Assembly: GCF_000622895.1 (NCBI RefSeq) | Contig: NZ_AVCC01000009.1 | Span: forward strand, 1 to 62,101 | Length of the DNA stretch: 62,101 nucleotides | Origin: Herminiimonas sp. CN | GTDB taxonomy: Bacteria > Pseudomonadota > Gammaproteobacteria > Burkholderiales > Burkholderiaceae_D | Direction: 5' to 3' | In this document: positions 46,696-55,914 of the stretch, piece by piece | Layout: each line of letters starts with the position of its first letter | Position numbering within the stretch: position 1 is the first letter of the stretch | Notes under the pieces: model-generated | What the model saw: only the letters and a program-made list of their open reading frames with translations | What the model was told of the DNA's origin: nothing | The model's database searches: none | Position numbers and translations under genes: made by a program

Positions 46696-48888
46696 CTAAA
46701 ACACGTATTGCGCGCTTGCGCCCAGCATCCAGTTGCGCCCCGGCGCCGGCTCGTAGTAGCGCTTGTTGCTGTCGCCGACGATCACGGAGCCGATGTAGCT
46801 GCGATCGAGCAGGTTGTTGATCCGCACGAATTGCTGCAAGCGCCAGGCGCCGACATGCTGCTCGGCACCTGTGCGCAGGTTGATTGCGCCATAGCCGGGA
46901 GCGGCGGTTTCGGTATTGCTGTCCTCGACGTAGACCTTGCTGTTGGCGATCGCCTCGATTGCCGCGCTCAGTCCTGTCGGCGTATCTTTCCACGCCAGTT
47001 CGCCAAACAGCGTGGCGCGCGGCACGCCGGGCAGGCGATTGCCGGCCGCGATGTTGCCGACAGTCTGATCGTAGACCGCGTACAGGCCGGTCAGTGCCAG
47101 CCGCCCTGAAAAACCGTGCTGCCATTTGGTGTCAAGCGCCAGTTCGATGCCCTGACGCAGGGTGCTGCCGGCGTTCTTGTAACTGGTGCGTCCGCCGCTG
47201 GAGGCATCCACCACCAGTTCGTCGTCGGTGCGCACCTGAAACAGCGCGACATTGAGTTGCGTGTCGCTGCCCAGCAATGCCTTGGTTCCGACTTCCAGAT
47301 GGGTGCTGTGCGCCGGCTTCAGATTGAAGTTGAAGCCGCTTCCAGAGCCGGAGTAAAACAGTTCGTTGAGCGTCGGCGTCTCGAATCCTTTGGCGGCGCT
47401 GGCATACAGGTTCAGCGCCGGCGTGGCCTTGTAGAGCAGCGCTAGCACTGGCGTGGTACGGCGGTAGTTCAGGCTGCCGCTGTCGTTGCCGTTGCTGATG
47501 AAACTGTCGTTTACCTCGACTTGCATCCTGCTGTGGCGCAGGCCGGCAGTCAGCACCCAGTCGCCGCTTTGCCATTCGGTCTGCAGATACGGATCGAGAC
47601 TGGTGACTGTATCGGTTTCGTCGCGGCGCAGCTTGCCCTTGACGCCGAACTGGCTGCCGATGAAATTCTCATAGCCCTGGCGGTCATCGCTGGAGCGGCC
47701 ATAGTCGAGGCCGACGGTGGTGGTCAGGCTGCCGCTGCCCAGCTGGTTTGCGCCGATCCAATGCAGGTCAACGCCGCCGAAATTGCGGTCGAAATCGACC
47801 ACGCCGCCGGAATGGCTGGCAGGCGCCTGGAAGCCTTTGGAGAAAGACTGGTACTGGGTCACTTGGCGGTTGCCGGCATACGCGGTCAGCTGCAGCAGAT
47901 CGGCGCCGAAACGCCGCTCGTAGGTCAATCCCAGTTGCTGGTGGTCGATGCTCTTGCGGGTGTTGTAGCGCTCGGCAAAGGTGCGCTTCGGGTTCTGGGT
48001 GTCGCTGGGGTCGATCTCGCCGGCGCGCGGATCGCGCTGGAAGGTGGCCCAGCTCACGCCCAGCGGGTCCTGGGTATCGTGCTGCCACAGGCCGTTGGCC
48101 ACCAGCGTCAGGCGGCTGTCGGCATCGGGTTCGGTGGTGATCTTGGCGAACGCCTGGTCGCGGGTCGCGGCGCTATGGTCGCGCGCGCCGTCTGTGTGGA
48201 AGCGCGAGGCATCCAGCACGTAGCCGACCGCGCCCGGCTTGCCTTGGGCGCTAAGATCGGTTTTCCAGCTGCCGTCGCTGCCGCCCAGCACGCTGGCTTG
48301 CACCGACGGCGCGCCTTGGCCGTCGCGGGTGAAAAGCTGGATCACGCCGCCGGCATGGTTGCCGTAAATGGCGGAGAAAGGGCCGCGCAGCACTTCGATG
48401 CGCTGCGCCATGTCGAGATTGAAGGTGGCGGCCTGGCCTTGGCCGTCCGGCATGGTGGCGGGAATGCCGTCGCTGAACAGTTGCACGCCGCGCACGCCGA
48501 AAGCGGAACGGGCGCCGAAACCGCGCGACGATATCTGTAAATCCTGCGCGTAATTCTGGCGGTTTTGCACCACCAGCCCAGGCACTGCTGCCAGCGCCTC
48601 AGAGGCATTGACGCGGGCTTGGCCGCTGGTGATTCGCTCCTGATCCAACACATCAACCGAGGCTGGCAGATCAAAACTGGAATGCTCGAAGCGGCTGCCG
48701 GTGACTACGACCGGGGCTAGTGTCTTAACTGCTGCGGCAGCATCCTCGATGCTGCTGTCGGCGGCACAGGCAGATGCGGCAAAGGCGGCAGCAGCGGCTG
48801 CAAGCAAGGTCAGGCGCAAGGGCGGGCAAAATGGCGGCATGGCTTTTCTCTGTGGTTGCGTGCATGTGTCCGGAAAGAAGGGCGTCAT
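46696..48888 (-). CDS. pqqU: TonB-dependent receptor resembling the PQQ importer PqqU (YncD)
   Basis: 730 residues from ATG at 48888, which follows GGAGACAAGC. A signal peptide precedes the plug domain. Several blocks recall E. coli YncD/PqqU as I remember it: GLVVQNRQNYAQDLQISSRG, DGIPATMPDGQGQ, KGFETPTLNELFYSG, VDASSGGRTSYKNAGSTLRQ and YIGSVIVGDSNKRYYEPAPG. It ends in an aromatic beta-signal (QYVF). The family member in E. coli takes up pyrroloquinoline quinone across the outer membrane. PQQ-related genes lie 3-13 kb away, which supports the same substrate here. The match is from memory, not an alignment run. Confidence 0.78.
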   Translation of the reverse strand: MTPFFPDTCTQPQRKAMPPFCPPLRLTLLAAAAAAFAASACAADSSIEDAAAAVKTLAPVVVTGSRFEHSSFDLPASVDVLDQERITSGQARVNASEALAAVPGLVVQNRQNYAQDLQISSRGFGARSAFGVRGVQLFSDGIPATMPDGQGQAATFNLDMAQRIEVLRGPFSAIYGNHAGGVIQLFTRDGQGAPSVQASVLGGSDGSWKTDLSAQGKPGAVGYVLDASRFHTDGARDHSAATRDQAFAKITTEPDADSRLTLVANGLWQHDTQDPLGVSWATFQRDPRAGEIDPSDTQNPKRTFAERYNTRKSIDHQQLGLTYERRFGADLLQLTAYAGNRQVTQYQSFSKGFQAPASHSGGVVDFDRNFGGVDLHWIGANQLGSGSLTTTVGLDYGRSSDDRQGYENFIGSQFGVKGKLRRDETDTVTSLDPYLQTEWQSGDWVLTAGLRHSRMQVEVNDSFISNGNDSGSLNYRRTTPVLALLYKATPALNLYASAAKGFETPTLNELFYSGSGSGFNFNLKPAHSTHLEVGTKALLGSDTQLNVALFQVRTDDELVVDASSGGRTSYKNAGSTLRQGIELALDTKWQHGFSGRLALTGLYAVYDQTVGNIAAGNRLPGVPRATLFGELAWKDTPTGLSAAIEAIANSKVYVEDSNTETAAPGYGAINLRTGAEQHVGAWRLQQFVRINNLLDRSYIGSVIVGDSNKRYYEPAPGRNWMLGASAQYVF

Positions 48889-49361
48889 GCTTGTCTCCGT
48901 TGTTGTAATGGCGGCGGCCTGCCGGCTGATATTTTGCAATGTATTTTTCAGCAGGCAAATTGTAAATGGCGAATGGTTGCAACATTTCATAAGCAAAATA
49001 CTTGCCATACTTTTCTTGCATGTGCATGCAGCCTTGAATTATCCGTGCGGCGCTCTCCAATCGATCGAAAATTGCGCAGAATTTTTACAAAGTGATCCGA
49101 TTTTATACAGACGATGCCGTTTCGACCAGTCCGACCTTGCTCTCATCCGTGCATGGCCGCGTGGCGCGCAGACGGGCAATAAACAGCTTGTGGTGCCGAC
49201 GGGCATGTATTTTGCCTTAATCGTCATGCATCTATCAGTCGATGCATTGAACGATACCAATAAAATTGCGAGGAGACTACGGACCCCTTTCCATCTGTGT
49301 CGGACGCTATGCTGCGTCCGAAAAAACGGTAGCGATTAATCAAACAATATCGGAGCATTAA
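48889..49361. other. Divergent region between the TonB receptor and a porin
   Basis: About 470 AT-rich bases that should hold the promoters of both genes. No gene, terminator or repeat copy was identified. A TGGC-TTGCA pair on the plus strand (48967-48981) is one base too short for a sigma-54 promoter. Confidence 0.4.
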
Positions 49362-50446
49362 ATGAAAAAAAATTAGTAGCAGGCGCCGCTTTGGCACTGG
49401 TTTCCGGCATGGCTGCGGCACAAAGCGCAGTGACGGTGTATGGCAATATAGACGTCGGCGTGTTGACGCAAAATCATGCGTCGGCCGGCACTGCCTCGAC
49501 CACGATGGCCAATGGCGGCATCTCACCTAGCATTTGGGGCTTTCGCGGTACCGAAGACTTGGGCGGCGGTCTGAAGGCGAACTTCAATCTTGAAGGCCAT
49601 TTCGCCCCCGACACCGGCGCGATTGTCGGCAATGCGACAACCGGAAACGGCGCCCTGTTCCGCCGTCAAGCCAATGTTGGCCTTTCGTCTGCCGGCCTCG
49701 GTACGGTCACTTTAGGCAACATGTACAGCCCAGCCATCCTAGCTTTCGCTGCGACCGATCCGCGCGGCCTGCGTGAAAATTTCTCCGGCCTGTATTCATG
49801 GGCCTATAACTCAGGCGTATTAAGCTCCACGACTCCGAACACCAACAACGATGTCGGCGTATTCCTGCAAAACGCCATTTCGTACAGCAATACGATCGGT
49901 CCGGTAGGTATCGGAGCGGCCTACAGTCTGCCGGAACGCAACACCGTCGGCGCGCCTTCCGGCGCTGTGTATTCCTTGGGCGTTACTTACTCCGGCCCGG
50001 TTTCATTGTCCGCTGCGTATCAATCAAACAACAAACCCAATACTTCCGATCGTTTGAGCAGCATTTATACAGTTGGCGCCAGTTACACGATGGGCGCTTT
50101 CACCGGAAAACTGAACTTCCTGCGCGGTGAAAACAGGGATACAAACCTAGTTGATATCAGCAAGGTAAATGTATTCGGCCTCGGTGTCGATTGGAAAACG
50201 GCAGCCAACAACACCGTCATCGCTGCCGCGTATTTCGGTAATGATAAGGATCGCAGCGAAGCCAAGACCAACACCTTCCTGTTGAGCGATGAATACGCGT
50301 TGTCCAAGCGCACCACGCTGTACGGCCAATTGGCCTATGTCAGGGCGGATAAGAACGCCTCTCTGCTGACCACCGTGGTGGCCGGCGGCACCGCAGCCGA
50401 TACCAACACCACCTTGCTCAACGTCGGCATCAAGCACTCGTTCTAA
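49362..50446 (+). CDS. Outer-membrane porin with start codon out of frame at an A8 tract
   Basis: The reading frame from about 49376 to 50446 encodes a porin: LVAGAALALVSGMAAAQ as signal peptide, mature AVTVYGNIDVGVL, FRGTEDLGGGLKANFN and a C-terminal Phe (IKHSF). The only start with a ribosome binding site (CGGAGCATTAA then ATG at 49362) is followed by eight A and reads Met-Lys-Lys-Asn-stop. One more A would give MKKKLVAGA in frame. The gene is thus either frameshifted, phase-variable, rescued by slippage on the A tract, or affected by a sequencing error. Otherwise it is intact. Confidence 0.85.
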
Positions 50447-50461
50447 GCGCAGCTGACTGCA

Positions 50462-50494
50462 AAAAGCCATCCCGCGGGATGGCTTTTATTTTGA
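50462..50494 (+). terminator. Intrinsic terminator of the third porin gene
   Basis: Perfect inverted repeat AAAAGCCATCCCG/CGGGATGGCTTTT (50462-50487) followed by ATTTT. It could also end transcription of the converging Cache-domain gene. Confidence 0.9.
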
Positions 50495-50516
50495 TTGTCT
50501 ACGAATACAAACAACG

Positions 50517-51413
50517 CTATTTGGTGTAATAACCGACGCCCACTACCAGATTGTCAACGCGCTGGATTAAGGAGTGCTTCTTCTCCACTGCGTTGGTAGC
50601 TGGGTTGCGCCATACGTAATCGACGATGCCGCTTCCCTTCTGTTTTGCCAGCGTGATCATTTGCTTGAATGCCGGCTTGCCGGCGGCATCCCGCAGACCC
50701 CGCACATCCATGCCGGTGAGCTGGGGCGAGTCGCCCGATGCGCGGTATTTGCCATCGTCGATGCCGATCACGAATACATACTGATCGTTATGCGTGAAGC
50801 CGCCTTGCGGGTTATTGAAGGTCGCGAATGCGGTATTGCCGCCCGATTTTTTCAGGAATGCGACTGCCTTGTGGAGCAACTCATCCGCTTCTTCAATCGA
50901 GGCGCGCGGCGTGTAATAGCCGACGCAGACGATATAGTCGCCCACCTTGCGGTATAAGGTGGATTTGCTTTCAACGCGATTACTGACCCGGTTCAGCCAG
51001 TGGTATTCGATAGTGCCGCTGGCCTTATTTTGGGCCTGCATCAGCAAATCCGCAATCAAGGGTTTGCCGGCCGCATCGCGCAGATCGATCGCATTCTTGC
51101 CCACCAACCCAATCATCGAGCCGCCGTTGGCGTGCATGAAACCATCGTGTCCAACCACAAAAACATAATAGGCACCATTGACGAAAGTGCCTTTTGGATC
51201 ATTGAAGGCAGCAAAAGATTTTTCGGGGCCATTTTTCTGCAGATAATCAGCAGCGCGATCCAGCAGTTCTGTGGCGCGCTTGGCTTCGGAGCGTTCGACG
51301 ACCCCTACGCCTACGGTTTTCATTACAGTATCTTCGGCAGCGTTGGCTAGCGGCGCTGCGATCAGTGCCGAAACTACGGCCAGAGTGAGCAAGCCCAGAC
51401 GATTGCGTTTCAT
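50517..51413 (-). CDS. Periplasmic protein with two tandem Cache-type domains
   Basis: 298 residues with a signal peptide (LLTLAVVSALIAAPLANA). Two homologous halves can be aligned: FAAFNDPKGTFVNGAYYVFV and FATFNNPQGGFTHNDQYVFV; DLRDAAGKPLIADLL and GLRDAAGKPAFKQMI; VGDYIVCVGYYT and VDNLVVGVGYYT. Each resembles a single Cache_2 small-molecule-binding domain, normally found as the sensor part of chemoreceptors. Here there is no transmembrane or signalling domain, so it is a free periplasmic binding protein. ATG at 51413 follows GGAGTACATC. The ligand is unknown; an alcohol or acid is possible given the quinoprotein context. Confidence 0.82.
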   Translation of the reverse strand: MKRNRLGLLTLAVVSALIAAPLANAAEDTVMKTVGVGVVERSEAKRATELLDRAADYLQKNGPEKSFAAFNDPKGTFVNGAYYVFVVGHDGFMHANGGSMIGLVGKNAIDLRDAAGKPLIADLLMQAQNKASGTIEYHWLNRVSNRVESKSTLYRKVGDYIVCVGYYTPRASIEEADELLHKAVAFLKKSGGNTAFATFNNPQGGFTHNDQYVFVIGIDDGKYRASGDSPQLTGMDVRGLRDAAGKPAFKQMITLAKQKGSGIVDYVWRNPATNAVEKKHSLIQRVDNLVVGVGYYTK

Positions 51414-51705
51414 GATGTACTCCAGGTCAGAGAATGCAAGTCCATTCCAAGCCGGAATGAGCGTTGCGTGGTTGGATTGCTTTGCGGCAGTTCGGGCATG
51501 CCGTTGCAAGCCCGACTGACTCCTGGCAAGAAACTAGCAAAATACAGGCCATCAGTTTTCTTCAACAAGCGGCGCCATATGAACCAATTTTTTCAAGAAA
51601 TAACTGCTCCAATCTGAAACTATTGTTCCATTGCATGACATAACGGAAATAATGATGAAGCAGTCGCGTAAGCAATCATCGTACCTGCATTGCGATATAA
51701 GGTAT

Positions 51706-51721
51706 TGGCATAGTTCCTGCG
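51706..51721 (+). promoter_or_regulatory. Candidate sigma-54 promoter for the NosR-like operon
   Basis: TGGCATAGTTCCTGCG matches the -24/-12 sigma-54 pattern TGGCAC-N5-TTGC with the GG and GC elements exactly 12 bases apart. It is about 60 bases before the ATG of the NosR-like gene. The rest of the upstream gap (51414-51705) shows no other feature. Confidence 0.6.
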
Positions 51722-51779
51722 TAATTCATCATTAAGTCTATTGGAAGAGAACGTTTTGCATATTCATTCAGGCGCATAC

Positions 51780-53945
51780 ATGACAAATCAGAGTGGTCCT
51801 GCCATTGCCAGTTTGCCGAGTACAGATTTTCGGTACACATCGGCAATAATTGTTCGGCAATTTCTCGCTGGTTTGTGGTGGTTATTGATTGCCTGCCCGG
51901 CGCTGGCCGGGGTCATGACGCGCGATGCGCTGGTGGAAAGATACCCGGTGCCGTACATCGTAGGTGAGAAAGATGCAGCGACACCCGTGTGGCCGATATT
52001 TCAGCAGGATGCAACCGAAAATCGCCTGATCGGCTATGTTTTCGAGTCGATCGATCTGGCTCCGATTCCCGGTTTTTCCGGGGTGCCGGTGAATTTGCTG
52101 ATTGCTATCGACACCAAAGGCAGTTTTCTGGATGTTCGGGTCCTGTCGCAACATGAGCCGGTATTTCTCGATGGCCTCGGCGAAGGCCCGCTCACTTCAT
52201 TCGTCAGCCAATACAAGAGTCTGTCTCTCAAGCAAAACATCAGGATAGTGACTGGCGGAAATGGTGTTAGAAATGTATCTGGGGATACCGTGCATCTGGA
52301 CGGCGTCTCGAAGGCCACCGCATCGGTGCGCATCATTAACCAGACCATCCTGTCTTCTGCGCTCAAGGTGGCGCGCAAGAAACTCGGGTTTGCCGAAGGC
52401 CGTGATCCGGAACTGATTGCACGCATCAGGCCGGATGTTTCAGAATCGCACACGATCAAGGCATTGATCGATACCGGCCTGATCAAGCATGTGGTGCTGA
52501 GCAATGCTGACATCGAAAAGAAATTCTCCGGCAGCAACGGCAGCGGACTTGATGCAGATGCCGTCGCGCATCCCAAAGATGCTTTCATTGACTTATACCT
52601 GGCCTATGTGTCGGTCCCGAGCATTGGCCGCAATCTGTTGCATGAGAGCGCATGGAACAAACTGAAAGACCGCCTGGAGCCTGGCGATCAAGCCATTCTG
52701 GTGATGTCGAAAGGGCGCTATAGCATCATCGGTGACGATTTCATTCGCGGCACAGCACCGGACCGAATCGCGCTAAAGCAGGATCAACTGCCGATAGAAA
52801 TGCGCGACCTGAACCTGGATCTTGCGTTGAAGGAGGACCAAGGCGCAGGTCTGGGCATGGAATCCATCGCGGTTTTCAGGATCATTAGCCAGGCCGGACT
52901 GGACCCATCCAGGCCCCTCGATTTCGTGCTGCCAGTGACGCGCTACAAAGGAATCGTCTATCCGGAGAAGATAAGCCGGGATTTCATCTTCAGTTTCAGT
53001 CTCCCCGCACGCTTTTATACGGTACCGGAAGGCGACAATAAATCCTGGGGTGGCATCTGGCATGACAGGTGGGGCGAAATTGCCATTCTGGTGATTGGTC
53101 TCGCAATCCTGTCGCTGGCGCTGGCATTGCAAAAAAGACTGGTCGCGCAGCAGCGCCGCTTCGCCATTTTCAGGAATATTTACCTGCTATTTACCCTGTT
53201 CTTCATCGGCTGGTATGCGCAGGGCCAACTCTCGATCGTCAACTTTACCAGCGTGCTGCAGGCACTGATCGCTGGCCGCAGTCTCGGTTTCTTTTTGTAT
53301 GATCCAATGACGGTGACTTTGTCGGTGTTCGTGTGCATCTCGCTGGTGATCTGGGGGCGCGGGACATTTTGCGGCTGGCTCTGTCCCTTCGGCGCTCTGC
53401 AGGAATTTACCGCCAAAATCGGCAAGCTGCTGAAAATCCCGCAAATAAGACTCAAGCCGAAAACAGACCAGAGACTGAAAGGGATCAAATATCTGGTGCT
53501 GGCGGGGGTGCTGGTCAGCACATTTTTTGCGCCGGACCTTACCGACAAGCTGGTGGAAGTGGAGCCGTTCAAGACCGCTATCACGCTCAATTTCGTGCGC
53601 TCCTGGCCATTTGTCGCGTATGCGCTGGGCTTGCTGGTCGCCAGCATGTTTGTTTACAAGTTTTTCTGCCGCTTCCTGTGCCCGTATGGTGCCGGCCTTG
53701 CGCTGCTCGGACGCTTTCGGATACTGGACTGGATTCCGCGCCGCAAGGAATGCGGGACGCCATGCCAGACCTGCCGATATCAATGCGCCTATCAGGCCAT
53801 TACGCCGGACGGAAAGGTCCATTACGACGAATGCTTCCAGTGCATGGAGTGTGTGGTCATTTATGCCAGCGATGAAAGATGCGCGCCGCTGATGCTGGAA
53901 AAGAAGCGCGCCAGAATTATTCCGATTCAGGATGAGCCAATTTAA
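51780..53945 (+). CDS. NosR/NirI-family flavoprotein and iron-sulfur membrane protein
   Basis: 721 residues. A membrane or signal segment (FLAGLWWLLIACPALAG) leads into a periplasmic FMN-binding domain, with DGVSKATAS near residues 174-182 as the likely flavinylation site (Thr180). A membrane core with CxxxCP elements (FCGWLCPFG near 530, FCRFLCPYG near 629) and C-terminal 4Fe-4S cysteines (CQTCRYQC, CFQCMEC) follow. NosR feeds electrons to nitrous oxide reductase, but no nos gene is nearby. The quinoprotein neighbours suggest electron transfer with a different periplasmic partner. ATG at 51780 is preferred to TTG at 51741. Confidence 0.88.
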   Translation: MTNQSGPAIASLPSTDFRYTSAIIVRQFLAGLWWLLIACPALAGVMTRDALVERYPVPYIVGEKDAATPVWPIFQQDATENRLIGYVFESIDLAPIPGFSGVPVNLLIAIDTKGSFLDVRVLSQHEPVFLDGLGEGPLTSFVSQYKSLSLKQNIRIVTGGNGVRNVSGDTVHLDGVSKATASVRIINQTILSSALKVARKKLGFAEGRDPELIARIRPDVSESHTIKALIDTGLIKHVVLSNADIEKKFSGSNGSGLDADAVAHPKDAFIDLYLAYVSVPSIGRNLLHESAWNKLKDRLEPGDQAILVMSKGRYSIIGDDFIRGTAPDRIALKQDQLPIEMRDLNLDLALKEDQGAGLGMESIAVFRIISQAGLDPSRPLDFVLPVTRYKGIVYPEKISRDFIFSFSLPARFYTVPEGDNKSWGGIWHDRWGEIAILVIGLAILSLALALQKRLVAQQRRFAIFRNIYLLFTLFFIGWYAQGQLSIVNFTSVLQALIAGRSLGFFLYDPMTVTLSVFVCISLVIWGRGTFCGWLCPFGALQEFTAKIGKLLKIPQIRLKPKTDQRLKGIKYLVLAGVLVSTFFAPDLTDKLVEVEPFKTAITLNFVRSWPFVAYALGLLVASMFVYKFFCRFLCPYGAGLALLGRFRILDWIPRRKECGTPCQTCRYQCAYQAITPDGKVHYDECFQCMECVVIYASDERCAPLMLEKKRARIIPIQDEPI

Positions 53946-53955
53946 AGGAATTGCC

Positions 53956-54990
53956 ATGCGACGACGTACTTTACTCTCGGCATCACTCGGTATGGGCGCA
54001 CTGGCCGGCCTGGCGAGTGTCGGCGCGGTTCCCGGCTCTCCACTGACTGCTTCGCTGCCAGTCAATACGGCGCTGGCGGGGTTGACATTGTATTCAGGGT
54101 CGGATCTGGCTTTCGGCACTACAGTGACGATCAAGGTGCTGCATGGCGATGCGTTATCGGCGCGGGCAGCAATACAGGACGCATTGCTGGAAGTCAGAAA
54201 AATCGATGCCCTGATGAGTCTGCATCAGGAGCGCAGCCAGGTCTTTCAGCTGAATCGGGATGGGATTCTGGCCGCGCCGGATAATCATCTGCTGTATGTG
54301 CTGAAATATGCGCAGCAACTTTCCCGGTTGACTGCCGGCGCCTTTGACATCACGGTGCAACCGTTGTGGCGCGCATTCAGCGAGGCACGATCCAGAGGCA
54401 CGCTGCCTGCGCCAGAGCAAATAGCCGCTGCCAGATCCTTGGCAAACTGGCGGCAACTTGAAGTGCATCAACAGCAAGTGCGATTGAATACGGCCGGCAT
54501 GGCGATTACGCTCAATGGATTGGCCCAGGGATATGCGGTGGATCTGGCGCTTGCGGCTTTGCAGGCAAGAGGCGTGCAGCATGCTCTTCTGGATACCGGG
54601 GAGTTCGGGGCGATTGGCAACAAGACGTCTGCGCAACCGTGGATTCTCGGCATTAACCATCCAAGGCAGGCGAATGCAATATCTGCCGAGATTGAAATGG
54701 ATGGCCGCAAGGTGGCCACATCGGGCGACTATGCCACGACTTTTAGTTCAGACTTCGTCCATCATCATATTTTCGATCCGGCCAGCGGCGATTCGCCGCT
54801 AGCGCTGGCCAGTGTCACGGTGGTGGCGCCGACCGGCATCATGGCCGATGGCCTTTCCACCGCCTTCATGGTGATGGGAGCGGATAAGGCGTTTGCGCTT
54901 GCGGCGCAATTGCAGGATGTGGACATCTTGCTGATCGACAAAAACGGCGCCATCCGGAAAACAGCGCATTTTCCGGAGGTGCAGGCTTAA
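53956..54990 (+). CDS. ApbE/NosX-type FMN transferase
   Basis: 344 residues from ATG at 53956, with AAAGGA ahead. The N-terminus MRRRTLLSASLGMGALAGLA looks like a Tat signal. LTAGAFDITVQPLWRAF, GMAITLNGLAQGYAVDLAL and DTGEFGAIGN are ApbE motifs, and VATSGDYATTF completes the active-site region. ApbE enzymes attach FMN through a phosphoester to a Thr of NosR/RnfG/NqrC-type proteins in the periplasm. Its place ten bases after the NosR-like gene points to that gene's product as the substrate. Confidence 0.9.
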   Translation: MRRRTLLSASLGMGALAGLASVGAVPGSPLTASLPVNTALAGLTLYSGSDLAFGTTVTIKVLHGDALSARAAIQDALLEVRKIDALMSLHQERSQVFQLNRDGILAAPDNHLLYVLKYAQQLSRLTAGAFDITVQPLWRAFSEARSRGTLPAPEQIAAARSLANWRQLEVHQQQVRLNTAGMAITLNGLAQGYAVDLALAALQARGVQHALLDTGEFGAIGNKTSAQPWILGINHPRQANAISAEIEMDGRKVATSGDYATTFSSDFVHHHIFDPASGDSPLALASVTVVAPTGIMADGLSTAFMVMGADKAFALAAQLQDVDILLIDKNGAIRKTAHFPEVQA

Positions 54991-55007
54991 CCAAGAAAAA
55001 TGCTGGT

Positions 55008-55841
55008 TTACGGGGTAACGACATGCACCCCGTATTTTGCAAATATTTTTGCCATTTCTCCCGAGGCGACCAACTCATCGGTCGCTGTCTGCAGCAATCT
55101 GGCGAGTTCAGGCTCATTCTTTTTCACCGCCATTCCCACCGCCCAGCCCTTTTGCGGCAGGCGCTGGAATGAAACGGGGCTTACTGGAAAACTGGTGTCG
55201 CCCTTGAATACAGATTCGATTTCGGATTGATTGGCCAGTACCGCATCCAGTTTTCCGGCTTTGAGGTCTTGCAACGCTTCGATGGGTGTCGGATAAATCT
55301 TGATGTCGTCCCGGAACCTGCCATTTTGTTCACCAAGCAGCACCATGGCAGAAATAGAGATTTTTTCGACGCCGATTTTCTTGCCCGACAATGCATCCAT
55401 GTTGTCAAAGTCGGGAATGGCTTTGCCATTGCGAACCAGGCGTACCGTTTCCCGGTAATAGGGCGCAAAAATTTCCACTTTGTCATTGTCCGCTGCCAGA
55501 CGGCGATCCACCGGTACATGCATTAGAAGGTCTGCCGGGCCGTAACCCAGGTAATGCCCTTTCCAAACCATATTGCGTAAATCGTCGTTCAGATTCTCAC
55601 CGGCAGGGAACGGAAGCAGGCTCATTTTCAGGCCCAGCTTTTTTGTCAGAGCTTCGGCTAGATCGATATCGATACCAGCATTATTTTCTGAGAACGGGGC
55701 GAAATCATTATATACAGCAACCTTCAGTATTCCGGCTTGCCTGATTTTGTTCAAATCTGCGTGAGCCGGCGCTGCAGCGCTCAAGGCCGCAAAAGACAGG
55801 GATATCGCCAGGCCTGTCCGGCGCAAAGATAAAAATTTCAT
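55008..55841 (-). CDS. Quinoprotein-associated periplasmic substrate-binding protein (MxaJ/XoxJ-like)
   Basis: 277 residues with a signal peptide (AISLSFAALSAAAPAHA). The bacterial solute-binding family 3 fold is clear: LKVAVYNDFAPFS, GIDIDLAEALTKKLGL, DALSGKKIGVEKISI and LKAGKLDAVLANQ. Proteins of this type with the GYGPADLLMHVPVD segment accompany PQQ dehydrogenases (MxaJ, XoxJ and relatives). They lack a transporter and may assist dehydrogenase maturation. It is downstream of pedF on the same strand, 73 bases apart, and thus likely in the sigma-54-controlled unit. Confidence 0.85.
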   Translation of the reverse strand: MKFLSLRRTGLAISLSFAALSAAAPAHADLNKIRQAGILKVAVYNDFAPFSENNAGIDIDLAEALTKKLGLKMSLLPFPAGENLNDDLRNMVWKGHYLGYGPADLLMHVPVDRRLAADNDKVEIFAPYYRETVRLVRNGKAIPDFDNMDALSGKKIGVEKISISAMVLLGEQNGRFRDDIKIYPTPIEALQDLKAGKLDAVLANQSEIESVFKGDTSFPVSPVSFQRLPQKGWAVGMAVKKNEPELARLLQTATDELVASGEMAKIFAKYGVHVVTP

Positions 55842-55914
55842 GATGTCATTTCCCGTCAGGTGGTGAGATTGTCAATGCAGCCATCCCTGATACGCAGAAA
55901 TGGCAGTTGTCTGC

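Noticed and set aside
48967..48981. Sigma-54 promoter between the TonB receptor and the porin
   Set aside because: TGGC and TTGCA are present but one base too close for a functional -24/-12 element.
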